Of a stretch of DNA of 64,000 nt, positions 53,055 to 61,822 are shown piece after piece (within the stretch, counting starts at the first letter, position 1; each line of letters opens with the position of its first letter). The notes beneath the pieces were generated by a model. The model did no database searches and was not told where the DNA came from. It was given only the letters and a program-made list of their open reading frames with translations. The stretch covers positions 14,045 through 78,044 of the forward strand of contig JBEIHH010000006.1 in NCBI GenBank assembly GCA_040381475.1, given 5' to 3'. Position numbers and translations under genes: made by a program. The stretch is from JAIBBG01 sp040381475. GTDB taxonomy: Bacteria; Bacteroidota; Bacteroidia; Flavobacteriales_D; Sanyastnellaceae.

Positions 53055-54374
53055 TCATCGCTTTTTAATCCAGAACTCAGGATTCTGCGCACTGCCGCTT
53101 TCTGATCCCACCTTCCAGACTTCAAAGTGGAGCGAATATCCTTCACCATCATACATGATGGTACCCAACTTCTGACGTGTAGTCACTTTATCACCCTGCT
53201 TTACGGAAACATCAGACAGACCGGAGTATACCGTTTTGTAAGAACCGTGTGTAATGATCACATTCTGCCCGGCACCGGGGATATTAAAAACCGAAGTAAC
53301 GGTGCCGGCAAATACTGCCAAAGCCGTTGAGTTTTTCTCCGCAGTAAAGTCAACTCCGTTATTATTGACAATCACCTGCTCCAATGTTGGATGCGCATGT
53401 TTTCCAAAACGGGAAGTGATCACGCCTGCAGAAACGGGCCATGGCAAAACGCCTTTGTTTTTTTCAAAATCTGCGTTAATCAAAACAGTTTCCGGAGCAA
53501 GCGCAATTGCCGCTTTTGATGCACTCCCTGAAGTCGCAGAGGTGCTGGCAGTAACTCCCGATGCTGAATTCTTACGACGCTCTGCTTCCTTGCGTTCATT
53601 CTCCTTACTGATTTCCTCTGCAATTACTTCCTGAATTTTCGAAGTGAGCTTATCGCGATCAGTCTTTTGCTTTTTCTGCTGATCACGCAGTTTTTCTTCT
53701 TCCTTTTTAAGATCCGTCAACTTCTTCTGCTTAAGCTCACGGTCCGCCGCCATACGATCTTTTTCCTTGGCCTTTTTATCCGCCAGTACTTCTTTCTCTT
53801 GCTTGTTCCTTTCCAGCTCATCCACTGTCGATTTTATCTCCTGTTGCGTCCCAGCAATCAACATGGTTTGTTTCTTTCTGGCCTCAGCATATCGTTGAAC
53901 CATTTTAAACCTTTTGAATGCCTGATGAAAATCTGCGCTGGCAAAAATGTACATGAGTTTGTCGTAACTATTGCGATGCCGGTATGCGTTGTATATCATA
54001 CTTCCGTATTCATCCTTCATTGCATCTACCTGCTGCTGCAATTCTCCAATGTTCTCGTTCTTGGTTCCAATCTCGACGGTTATTTCGTCAATGTCTTCAT
54101 TCAGATTTCCAAGCAACTGCTCGCGATATGCCAACTGTTCATTGAGCATCTGAACCTGACGTGTAGTTGATGTTTGCTGCTTTTCTGATTCTCGAATAAG
54201 CTTTTTTGTCAACTCAATTTTTTCGTTCAGTTCATCTCTCTGCCGCTGCAGTTCCTTTTTGCTTTGAGCCTCAGTTTGAATTGAAAGAACAAAAAACATG
54301 AGCAACACCAAAGCCGTCATTGGCAATATCCATCCGGCTGAAAATGTATTTTTTGAATTGTTACTGGAGCTCAT
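53055..54374 (-). CDS. EnvC-like protein with coiled coil and degenerate LytM domain
   Basis: A 439-residue exported protein. A signal anchor (WILPMTALVLLMFFVLSIQ) precedes a long coiled coil (about 40-270, rich in K, E, Q), an Ala/Ser linker and a C-terminal M23/LytM domain. The domain lacks the metal ligands of active enzymes: the usual HxGxD reads NNNGVDF and the usual HxH reads YSLHFEV with Ser. This is the pattern of EnvC, which activates amidases for daughter-cell separation rather than cutting wall itself. The ATG at 54374 overlaps the previous stop (TGATG). Confidence 0.87.
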   Translation of the reverse strand: MSSSNNSKNTFSAGWILPMTALVLLMFFVLSIQTEAQSKKELQRQRDELNEKIELTKKLIRESEKQQTSTTRQVQMLNEQLAYREQLLGNLNEDIDEITVEIGTKNENIGELQQQVDAMKDEYGSMIYNAYRHRNSYDKLMYIFASADFHQAFKRFKMVQRYAEARKKQTMLIAGTQQEIKSTVDELERNKQEKEVLADKKAKEKDRMAADRELKQKKLTDLKKEEEKLRDQQKKQKTDRDKLTSKIQEVIAEEISKENERKEAERRKNSASGVTASTSATSGSASKAAIALAPETVLINADFEKNKGVLPWPVSAGVITSRFGKHAHPTLEQVIVNNNGVDFTAEKNSTALAVFAGTVTSVFNIPGAGQNVIITHGSYKTVYSGLSDVSVKQGDKVTTRQKLGTIMYDGEGYSLHFEVWKVGSESGSAQNPEFWIKKR

Positions 54375-55327
54375 CAAAGTGTGTCTTTTCTTATGTAATC
54401 TTCCGGTATCTCGAAGGGAAAATCATAACTTTTACCAGAGTTCAATTTCGTTATTTCAAAACTCATCTGCTGCTCGCCCTGCGGTTTTTTTACCAACAAA
54501 CTGCATTTGGCAGGATAATATTGTCCGTTGTCTTCCTGGAAATCACTGTAGTTAATCTCCATTGTCCGTTGATTGATGAGATCATTGAAAACAGACATGA
54601 CAAGCCTGTAACGGTCCGGTTCCAGCCAATATCGCGAAACGATCAGGTCATCCTGCTCGTCCACTCTCCTCATCGTTCGCTGATAACGCGGATCATTTGG
54701 ATTGACCACAATGGTATCGCTTTCCAATCTGCGGTCATCCACACCGACTACCCTTCGAACCTTTCTTTTATACTTAGAAATCAGCAGGTGCCGGCCTTCA
54801 TCAGTTTCGCTTCTGAACTTTCCTTCGTCCCTATCCAGGCCCAATGCATTGCCAACAAATAAGTCCTGTAGCATATCGAAATCTATACCAATACCGATCA
54901 ATTTATCGATCTCTTCAAAACCGCCCAAAAAGTAAAATTTGTTGTCCGGAATTTTTGATATGTATTTCAAACTATCCTCGGTAACAATCATGCGGATCAT
55001 CTCAATGCCCAGAGCAGGAGAAATCGAAATCCAGATCATGCTGTCGCGCTTCATCCGGATGGTGGCTTTAAACCCTTGCGTTTCACCCAGAACGGCGTAC
55101 TCGGCATCGATTTTCATTCCCAGCCAATCAAATTTATAGCTGTTGTCCTCATATTTTCTGAGGAGAAAAGCTGCGGTTCGGTTGCGAAGGGGCTCCTGTT
55201 TCACAGCCAAATCCTTTTTTCTTCCACACGACATGAGCAGAAGAATGTTTAGAAGGATTGCAACCAAAAAGTAATGCTGCGAAAAAATCTTTCGGACGGA
55301 GTATGATTTGGTGTGGGCTGCCAGCAC
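54374..55327 (-). CDS. DUF4292 lipoprotein
   Basis: A 317-residue protein. LVAILLNILLLMSC is a lipobox, so it should be lipid-anchored. The body (IRMKRDSMIWISISPALGIE, ISKIPDNKFYFLGGFEEIDK, FVGNALGLDRDEGKF, YPAKCSLLVKKPQGEQQMSF) is the DUF4292 family, whose fold resembles LolA/LolB-type lipoprotein carriers. The GTG start abuts the stop codon of the TPR gene, so translation is coupled. In Bacteroidota the nucleotidyltransferase-TPR-DUF4292-EnvC order recurs, but the shared role is unknown. Confidence 0.85.
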   Translation of the reverse strand: MLAAHTKSYSVRKIFSQHYFLVAILLNILLLMSCGRKKDLAVKQEPLRNRTAAFLLRKYEDNSYKFDWLGMKIDAEYAVLGETQGFKATIRMKRDSMIWISISPALGIEMIRMIVTEDSLKYISKIPDNKFYFLGGFEEIDKLIGIGIDFDMLQDLFVGNALGLDRDEGKFRSETDEGRHLLISKYKRKVRRVVGVDDRRLESDTIVVNPNDPRYQRTMRRVDEQDDLIVSRYWLEPDRYRLVMSVFNDLINQRTMEINYSDFQEDNGQYYPAKCSLLVKKPQGEQQMSFEITKLNSGKSYDFPFEIPEDYIRKDTL

Positions 55328-57088
55328 TTATTCAATTAGTTTTTGCTGTTCTATTTTCTGACCAATGCTTTCACTTGCATCACCGCGGGCTTGTGCATCA
55401 CGCCATTTTGCGACTGCTTCTGTGGTGCGGCCAAGTTTGAAAAGAATGTCTCCCTGATGTTCAAGCAACTCACCGTTGATGTCACCTCGGGAAAGTGCCT
55501 TTTCTATCCAAATCAACGCATCTGAATATTTCCCCTGATGAAACAGTATCCATGCATACGTATCTTCAAATGAAGCAACGCCCGGACGCAGTTCATTGCA
55601 TTTCGCTGACATGGTTGCCGCTTTATCGAGCTTCTCTTTCCTCAATGAAAGATAATAAGCGTAATTGTTCAAAACAAAAACATTGTCAGGAGACAGTCGA
55701 AGTGCCTCATCATAAGCAGCATCGCATTTCGCATATTGGCCGGAATAGTGATAACACTCGCCCAAAGTTGAGTAAAACTGAAGCAGGCGTTCATCGTCTT
55801 CAATCACCAATTCTTTGCCGATTTGGAGATCTTCAATCGCCTGATTGTAGTTCTTCAATCTGCTATTGGCAAGACCAGAATAGAAATAAAAATCAGGAAG
55901 TGCCGGAAACAATTCAACCGCCCGACGGGCATCATCGGCCATTTGCTGAAACTCCGAAAGTTCAGATTCAATGATCAGAATTTGTTCCCAAATAAGTTTG
56001 TGCGAAGCATCTAGATCTCTCGCTCTGGAATACTTGGCCAATGCCTCGGATTTCTTGCCATCACGGTATAAAAAATCACCATAAATTGAATACACCTTTG
56101 CCTCACCTGAATGCAACTCCTCGGTCATCGATAACAGCTCATATGCCTGACCTGAATACTCAGGTTTAAATTCTGTCAGTGATAAGTATTTCAGCAATAC
56201 CATCATCTTCTGATCAATAGGCAAGTCTGTTGTGCTGAAAGATGCCTTCAATTCATCGTAAGACTTTTTACTATCACCCTTGGCCGCGTAATATTCTGAC
56301 AACTGATAATGTACGTGACCATTATTCGGGCTATTTTTTTCCATCTCACCCAGCGCAGCAACCCACTTGTCCTCCATATTCATATCCCTGTAATACTGAG
56401 CGGCCATGCCCCAAAACCTCGGTTCATCCGGAAATGCCCGGGCAAGTTTTTCCAATTCATCTCCTGCTTTTGATTTATTGCCCAGCTGAATGTATAACTG
56501 GTGCTTTTGCATCGTCAGCTCTTCGAAAGGTCCGGATTTTTTCTCGAGCTCGTCGTATGTTGCGATAGCATCTGAATACTTTCCTGCATATAACTGTGCG
56601 TTGGCTTTGTTGTAAAAAACATTCGGATCGTCAGGATTCAATTTCGCAACCTCATCATATGATTTGATGGCCAGATCATACTTTGCAATGGCCAAATAAC
56701 AATCGGCCAGCAGCATATGATACCATGGGTTTTTACGATCCGATTCCACAGATTTCTTTGCATGCTCTAAAGCTGAGTTAGCATTGCTCAACACTTCCAG
56801 TTCAATGCGACCAACCTCATAGTGAGGCGCGCCATCCAATGGATTCAGCTTGATGCACTCCAGAAACAGATCATAAGCTGCAGGAATATTTCCTTTGGCC
56901 TTTTCCGATTGTGCAGCAAAAAATTTCTCCTGAAACCTGGTGTCTATCTGCGGTTTGAGTTGATCAGGCTCGACCTCTCCTGATTCCACTTTTGGATTAG
57001 AGCTACGAGATTTTTTTGTCTTATTGCATGACGCAACAAACAATGAACTTAGTGCAAGAAGAAAATATATGACGTTCCGTTTTTTCAA
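55328..57088 (-). CDS. Tetratricopeptide-repeat lipoprotein
   Basis: A 586-residue protein with a lipobox LFVASC (Cys21). About twelve TPR-like helical pairs run through the chain, e.g. NPWYHMLLADCYLAIAKYDL, DPNVFYNKANAQLYAGKYSD and RLLQFYSTLGECYHYSGQYA. The repeats suggest a scaffold for envelope protein interactions on the periplasmic face of a membrane. It lies between the nucleotidyltransferase and the DUF4292 lipoprotein in one operon; the ATG is six bases from the nucleotidyltransferase stop. The partners are unknown. Confidence 0.88.
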   Translation of the reverse strand: MKKRNVIYFLLALSSLFVASCNKTKKSRSSNPKVESGEVEPDQLKPQIDTRFQEKFFAAQSEKAKGNIPAAYDLFLECIKLNPLDGAPHYEVGRIELEVLSNANSALEHAKKSVESDRKNPWYHMLLADCYLAIAKYDLAIKSYDEVAKLNPDDPNVFYNKANAQLYAGKYSDAIATYDELEKKSGPFEELTMQKHQLYIQLGNKSKAGDELEKLARAFPDEPRFWGMAAQYYRDMNMEDKWVAALGEMEKNSPNNGHVHYQLSEYYAAKGDSKKSYDELKASFSTTDLPIDQKMMVLLKYLSLTEFKPEYSGQAYELLSMTEELHSGEAKVYSIYGDFLYRDGKKSEALAKYSRARDLDASHKLIWEQILIIESELSEFQQMADDARRAVELFPALPDFYFYSGLANSRLKNYNQAIEDLQIGKELVIEDDERLLQFYSTLGECYHYSGQYAKCDAAYDEALRLSPDNVFVLNNYAYYLSLRKEKLDKAATMSAKCNELRPGVASFEDTYAWILFHQGKYSDALIWIEKALSRGDINGELLEHQGDILFKLGRTTEAVAKWRDAQARGDASESIGQKIEQQKLIE

Positions 57089-57094
57089 ATCAAA

Positions 57095-58099
57095 TCATAG
57101 TTTGGTCACTGAATAATCACCCAAACTGACATCTGCCGGTTTGCTTAGATATTTTGCATGAGTTCCTACCATTGAATTAGCAATGTTAACATGTGTCAGG
57201 TGTGCCGCAGGAAGAACAATGCTGTTCTTAATAACAGAACTTTCAACTACGGCACCTTCGCCAAGAGAAACTCCCGGACCCACCACGCTATTGCGCAGTA
57301 CAACATTCTTGCCGATATAGCATGGCTCAATGATGACGCTGTTCTCCGATTTCAAGTCTGCAGAAACCCACTCACTTGTGGCATTGTAGCCGAGATACTT
57401 TGTATTGGTATCCACCATGGCATCCTTATTACCACAATCCATCCAGTCCAGCACTGTGCCTGGGGTAAATTTTGCGCCCTTCCTGACCATATTCCTGAGC
57501 GCATCCGGAAGCTGGTACTCACCGCTGTTCATGATGTTGTTGTCGATGAGGTATTGTAATTCCTCACGCAGTCGTGCGCCATCGCGGAAGTAATAAATAC
57601 CGATCATGGCGAGGTCAGAAACGAACTCCTGCGGCTTCTCGCGGAACTCAGTGATGATGCCATCGCCATCAAGCACCACCACCCCGAACTGACGGGGATC
57701 TTCAATTCTCTGCACCCAAAGCACTCCGTCATTAGTCGTATCAAGACTAAAATCCGCCCGGAATAAGGTATCGGCAAATGCCACAGTTACTGGTCCTTCG
57801 AGTGCGCTCTTTGCGCACAAAATGGCATGAGCCGTACCCAAAGCCTGGTCCTGGTAATGAATGGTACCCTTAGCACCCAAGCTATGGGCTACCTTGAGGA
57901 GGTGGTTTTCTACTTCTTCACCAAAACGGCCAACTACGTAAGCTATTTCATCGACTTTCTGATGACTGACAGCAACTATATCTTCTACCAATCTTTGGAC
58001 TATCGGTTTGCCTGCAATCGGAAGCAGAGGTTTTGCAGTAGTAAGCGTGTGCGGCCGCAAACGTTTACCCATACCGGCCATGGGAACAATGATCTTCAT
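57095..58099 (-). CDS. Sugar-nucleotide pyrophosphorylase (nucleotidyltransferase)
   Basis: A 334-residue cytoplasmic enzyme. MKIIVPMAGMGKRLRPHTLT contains the GxGxRL nucleotide-binding loop, followed by KPLLPIAGKPIVQRLVEDIV and FADTLF at the catalytic metal site. From about residue 250, imperfect hexapeptides (IIEPCYIGKNVVLRNSVVGP) form a left-handed beta-helix. The family transfers nucleotides to sugar 1-phosphates (glucose-1-phosphate thymidylyl- or mannose-1-phosphate guanylyltransferase types); the sugar is not clear. It heads the operon to the EnvC-like gene. A TAAATTCG element lies upstream at 58134-58141. Confidence 0.9.
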   Translation of the reverse strand: MKIIVPMAGMGKRLRPHTLTTAKPLLPIAGKPIVQRLVEDIVAVSHQKVDEIAYVVGRFGEEVENHLLKVAHSLGAKGTIHYQDQALGTAHAILCAKSALEGPVTVAFADTLFRADFSLDTTNDGVLWVQRIEDPRQFGVVVLDGDGIITEFREKPQEFVSDLAMIGIYYFRDGARLREELQYLIDNNIMNSGEYQLPDALRNMVRKGAKFTPGTVLDWMDCGNKDAMVDTNTKYLGYNATSEWVSADLKSENSVIIEPCYIGKNVVLRNSVVGPGVSLGEGAVVESSVIKNSIVLPAAHLTHVNIANSMVGTHAKYLSKPADVSLGDYSVTKL

Positions 58100-58202
58100 A
58101 GGGCTAAAAAAGGCCGGGTCAAGCCGACCGCGACGAATTTACGAAGTTGCCGCCTTGTGTTAGGTGTTATGTAACTTTTGTGTTTCCAACTTATTCTTGT
58201 GC

Positions 58203-59084
58203 ATGGTTTTCGCAGCAATCTTTATCATTATCGCGATTTTCTACTTTGTCGCATATGCCTTGCGTTTAAAAACCAATGTCAAAGCCGAAGACATTGATAC
58301 CGCTGAAAAAAACGCAACCGAGCTTCACAAGCGAATTCTGCAAGAAAAAGTTTCATTCTACCGGGCACTCAATGAGGCTGAAAGGGTAATTTTTCATCAG
58401 GAAATAGAAGAGTTCCTTCAGAAAGTGAAAATCTACGGTGTTGACACAGAGGTAACAGAAGAGGATAAAGTATTGGTTGCCGCCAGTGCTGTCATCCCTT
58501 TGTTCGCATTTCACGACTGGTTTTATCCCAACTTAGGTGCAGTAGATTTATTCAGTGATGCATTCAATTTTGACTTTGAAACATCGGGGGTCAATCGCAG
58601 GATACTCGGAATGGTTGGTGGCGGGGTTATGAATGGAAAGATGGCACTTTCCAAAAAAGCATTGCATCTCGGTTTTTCCAATGAAACTGACAAACGAAAT
58701 ACAGCAATTCATGAATTTGTGCATCTCATCGACAAGGCGGATGGCGCAATTGATGGAATGCCGGACATATTGCTCGACAAGCACATCGTACTTCCCTGGC
58801 TGGAATACATCAGGGAGAAAATTGAAGAAATCAGAAAAGGTGACTCGGATATCAATCCTTACGGAGGTACCAGTGAAACAGAATTTTTTGCCGTTGCAGC
58901 CGAATACTTTTTCGAAAGACCTCAGCTGTTTGAACAAAAGCATCCTGAGATGTATGCGCTGATGACCAAAATATTCAAGCGAGAGCCGCAAGTCGTATCC
59001 CACAATAAATCAACTCCTGGAAGAAACGAACCATGTTACTGCGGGAGTGGAGAGAAATACAAAAACTGCCATGGTGCAGGTTGA
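58203..59084 (+). CDS. MtfA-like zinc peptidase with C-terminal SEC-C motif
   Basis: A 293-residue protein. An N-terminal membrane anchor (VFAAIFIIIAIFYFVAYAL) precedes an M90/MtfA-like domain: IHEFVHLIDK is the HExxH zinc motif, FHDWFYPNLGAVDLFSDAF is a family motif, and GGTSETEFFAVAAEYFFERP carries the third ligand Glu. The last 25 residues, GRNEPCYCGSGEKYKNCHG, are a SEC-C zinc-binding motif like the tail of SecA. MtfA of E. coli binds the regulator Mlc; the anchor and SEC-C tail imply a membrane role here. The ATG at 58203 is preferred; the frame is open to a GTG at 58164. Confidence 0.88.
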   Translation: MVFAAIFIIIAIFYFVAYALRLKTNVKAEDIDTAEKNATELHKRILQEKVSFYRALNEAERVIFHQEIEEFLQKVKIYGVDTEVTEEDKVLVAASAVIPLFAFHDWFYPNLGAVDLFSDAFNFDFETSGVNRRILGMVGGGVMNGKMALSKKALHLGFSNETDKRNTAIHEFVHLIDKADGAIDGMPDILLDKHIVLPWLEYIREKIEEIRKGDSDINPYGGTSETEFFAVAAEYFFERPQLFEQKHPEMYALMTKIFKREPQVVSHNKSTPGRNEPCYCGSGEKYKNCHGAG

Positions 59085-59091
59085 TGAAAAA

Positions 59092-59119
59092 AAAAGGGGA
59101 CGCTAAAGCATCCCCTTTT
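59092..59119. terminator. Bidirectional rho-independent terminator
   Basis: AAAAGGGGACGC and GCATCCCCTTTT pair around a four-base loop (one mismatch), with A-runs on one side and T-runs on the other. It lies between the convergent MtfA-like and tsf genes. Confidence 0.88.
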
Positions 59120-59140
59120 ATATGCATTAATTGAAAAAAA

Positions 59141-59968
59141 TTAATTCAACGCGCAACGCTTGAAGTCCGTTACAGTCAAGTCCTTGTCTGCTGTCTTCAG
59201 GTAAGCTGCAACCGAAAGTTTGCTGTCTTTGATGAATTCCTGATTCAGCAAAGTGCTTTCCTTGAAAAATTTGTTCAGACGTCCCATGGCAATTTTCTCA
59301 GCCATTTCAGCTGGTTTGCCTTCATTGATGGCCTGCTCTTTTCCGATTTCAATTTCCTTCTGCTTTACTTCTTCAGGAACTGATTTTTCGTCAACACTTA
59401 CCGGAGCCATAGCAGCTACCTGCATCGCAACATCCTTTGCCATTTCATCAGGAGTTGATTTATTGAAACCAACTACTGCGGCGAGTTTGTTACCCGGGTG
59501 ATTGTAAGCATAAACCTGCTCAGCACTCACTACACTGTAGTGTGAAAGCTCGATCTTCTCGCCGATTTTACCGATTTCCTCAATGATTTTATCATTGATA
59601 GTAAGGTTTGTTCCGGTATAGTTCAACGCCTTTAATTCATCAAGTGAGGCAGGCTTGCTGTTGATGGCTACGTCGAGGATGTTGTTCGCCACAGCACCGA
59701 AATCAGCGTTCTTGGCTACAAAATCTGTTTCACAGTTCAGCATAATCATCACGCCACGCTTTCCGCCGTCTACTGACTTGGCAATGATCACACCTTCTGA
59801 TGCTTCACGATCACCGCGGGTAGCGGCAACTTTTTGTCCCTTTTTACGAAGTAAATCAATGGCGGCATCGAAATCACCATTGGCTTCTGTGAGGGCGTTT
59901 TTGCAGTCCATCATTCCTGCGCCTGTTATTTGACGCAGCTTGTTCACGTCTGCAGCTGTAATATTCAT
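59141..59968 (-). CDS. tsf: Elongation factor Ts
   Basis: A 275-residue guanine-nucleotide exchange factor for EF-Tu. The N-terminal UBA-like domain contains VNKLRQITGAGMMDCKNALT; GVIIAKSVDGGKRGVMIMLN and CETDFVAKNADF are the conserved core. The length is standard. It lies last in the minus-strand translation cluster, 76 bases after rpsB, and is followed by a bidirectional terminator. Confidence 0.98.
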   Translation of the reverse strand: MNITAADVNKLRQITGAGMMDCKNALTEANGDFDAAIDLLRKKGQKVAATRGDREASEGVIIAKSVDGGKRGVMIMLNCETDFVAKNADFGAVANNILDVAINSKPASLDELKALNYTGTNLTINDKIIEEIGKIGEKIELSHYSVVSAEQVYAYNHPGNKLAAVVGFNKSTPDEMAKDVAMQVAAMAPVSVDEKSVPEEVKQKEIEIGKEQAINEGKPAEMAEKIAMGRLNKFFKESTLLNQEFIKDSKLSVAAYLKTADKDLTVTDFKRCALN

Positions 59969-60044
59969 GATTCTTTATTATTGAAGTTTTTGCAAATAAA
60001 ATTATTGTTGGCTAAGACAATTTCAATCCAAAGTCAGGAAAAGA

Positions 60045-60800
60045 TTAAGCTTCTGCCTGAGCCTTCGATTTTTTGCCTTTGCCTTCTTCGCCGCCATCCT
60101 TATCCTTATCGGCTTTACGCTCCGACAGACCTTCAGCAATAGATTCAATAACAACGTCAAGAATCTTGCTGATGCTCTTGGTAGCATCATCGTTTGCAGG
60201 AATAGCGAAATCAACTTTGCGTGGGTCGCTGTTGGTATCAACCATAGCGAAAACCGGGATACCGAGTTTTTTAGCTTCTGCAACTGCGATGTGCTCCTTC
60301 ATGATATCGATTACGAAAATCGCAGCGGGCACACGGTTCATGTCAGCGATAGAACCGATGTTCTTGCGCATTTTCATGAGTGTACGACTGATCTGAAGGC
60401 GCTCACGCTTGCTCAATGTTTGAGCAGTGCCATCCGTTTCCATTTTCTCGAGCGAGGACATTTTGCGTACTGCCTTTCTGATGGTCACGAAATTCGTGAG
60501 CATACCACCCGGCCAGCGTTCTGTAACGAACGGCATACCGATGGCGCTTACCTTTTCAGAAACGATATCCTTCGCCTGTTTTTTGGTAGCAACAAAGAGA
60601 ATTTTTTTACCTGATTTTGCGATCTGTCTCAGAGCAACTGCAGCCTCATCGAGCTTCACTGCAGTCTTGTTGAGATCTATGATATGGATACCCTTCTTCT
60701 CACCGAAGATAAAAGGTGCCATGTTTGGATTCCACTTGCGGCTGAGGTGTCCAAAATGCACACCAGCATCCAGCAATTCGTCAAATGTAACTTTTGCCAT
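60045..60800 (-). CDS. rpsB: 30S ribosomal protein S2
   Basis: A 251-residue ribosomal protein. LLDAGVHFGHLSRKWNPNMA is the N-terminal signature, and AVAEAKKLGIPVFAMVDTNS plus PANDDATKSISKILDVVIES the C-terminal one. The tail (KADKDKDGGEEGKGKKSKAQ) is long, charged and presumably disordered. It precedes tsf as in most bacteria. Confidence 0.98.
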   Translation of the reverse strand: MAKVTFDELLDAGVHFGHLSRKWNPNMAPFIFGEKKGIHIIDLNKTAVKLDEAAVALRQIAKSGKKILFVATKKQAKDIVSEKVSAIGMPFVTERWPGGMLTNFVTIRKAVRKMSSLEKMETDGTAQTLSKRERLQISRTLMKMRKNIGSIADMNRVPAAIFVIDIMKEHIAVAEAKKLGIPVFAMVDTNSDPRKVDFAIPANDDATKSISKILDVVIESIAEGLSERKADKDKDGGEEGKGKKSKAQAEA

Positions 60801-60928
60801 TCTATTGATTTATCACTTGTTTACTTTCTCTAAATGCAATTCACAGGTAGCCTTTCGTGCCGGACTATGCCGATAGTTTCCATTCATGAAAACTAAAAGA
60901 GTCCTGTGAATTTGGATTCTAAACTCAA

Positions 60929-60950
60929 GGCCGTCCACTTTTGAACGGCC
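60929..60950. other. Hairpin between rpsI and rpsB
   Basis: GGCCGT pairs with ACGGCC (and CA with TG after one mismatch) around a short loop, 20 bases after the rpsI stop. The run of T that would define an intrinsic terminator is weak, so it may be an attenuator or an mRNA-stability element. Confidence 0.4.
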
Positions 60951-60969
60951 GAAAAACCATCTCAAGCGA

Positions 60970-61359
60970 TTAACGCTTAGAGAACTGGAAGCGCTTACGA
61001 GCCTTCTTCTGACCGAACTTCTTACGTTCAACCATACGTGGGTCGCGTGTTGTCAATCCTTCGGCACGAAGACTTGACTTCCATTCCGGATTGATTTCGA
61101 TCAGCGCTTTTGAAATAGCCAAACGAAGCGCTTCTGCCTGACCGGTGATTCCACCGCCATCCAGATTTGCTTTGAAATCGTATTTACCATCGGTTTCAGT
61201 CACTTTAAATGACTGGTGAACCTTGTACTGAAGTACCAGAGTTGGAAAATATTCCTTGTAGTCTTTACCATTGATGGTAAAACTTCCTGTTCCTTCGCTC
61301 AGATAAACGCGTGCAACTGCTGTCTTTCTGCGTCCTGATGTATTTGTATAAGCGGCCAT
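60970..61359 (-). CDS. rpsI: 30S ribosomal protein S9
   Basis: A 129-residue ribosomal protein with the N-terminal TSGRRKTAVARVYL and the conserved basic tail ending KFGQKKARKRFQFSKR; its C-terminal Lys/Arg residues contact P-site tRNA. It follows rplM after 13 bases, as in most bacteria. Confidence 0.98.
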   Translation of the reverse strand: MAAYTNTSGRRKTAVARVYLSEGTGSFTINGKDYKEYFPTLVLQYKVHQSFKVTETDGKYDFKANLDGGGITGQAEALRLAISKALIEINPEWKSSLRAEGLTTRDPRMVERKKFGQKKARKRFQFSKR

Positions 61360-61372
61360 TGGCTATTTAATC

Positions 61373-61822
61373 TTATCTGGTAATATTGTGTACTTCTGGT
61401 TGCTGTGCTGTCTGCTCATGCTCTGCACCACCATAAACATAAAGATTACGGTAAATTGCACGACCAAGGCGATTCTTCGGCAACATGCCGCGAACGCCCA
61501 TTTCAATCATAGCGGTTGGATGCTTGGCCATCATTTCTTTTGGTGTAGCAAAACGCTGACCACCTGGATAACCGGTGTAGCGTATGTATTGCTTCTCATC
61601 CCATTTATTGCCTGTGAGAGCAACTTTTGATGCATTGATAACAACAACGTTATCGCCGCAGTCAGCGTGGGGTGTAAAATTCGTCTTGTGCTTGCCACGC
61701 AGAAGGTATGCGATTTCGCTGCAAATACGGCCTAAATTCTTGCCATCTGCATCCACGAGAAGCCACTTCTTATTGGCAGTCTCCTTGTTGCCGGAGATTG
61801 TTTTGTAACTTAAAGTATCCAT
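61373..61822 (-). CDS. rplM: 50S ribosomal protein L13
   Basis: A 149-residue ribosomal protein. KKWLLVDADGKNLGRICSEI, LRGKHKTNFTPHADCGDNVV and MLPKNRLGRAIYRNLYVYGG are standard L13 motifs. It is the first gene of the rplM-rpsI pair. In Bacteroidota the leader of this operon can form an autoregulatory RNA structure. Confidence 0.98.
   Translation of the reverse strand: MDTLSYKTISGNKETANKKWLLVDADGKNLGRICSEIAYLLRGKHKTNFTPHADCGDNVVVINASKVALTGNKWDEKQYIRYTGYPGGQRFATPKEMMAKHPTAMIEMGVRGMLPKNRLGRAIYRNLYVYGGAEHEQTAQQPEVHNITR

Noticed and set aside
53667..54170. Leu/Phe-rich plus-strand frame that looks like a membrane protein
   Set aside because: It is the complement of the Lys/Glu-rich coiled coil of the EnvC-like gene, which always gives Leu/Phe-rich antisense.
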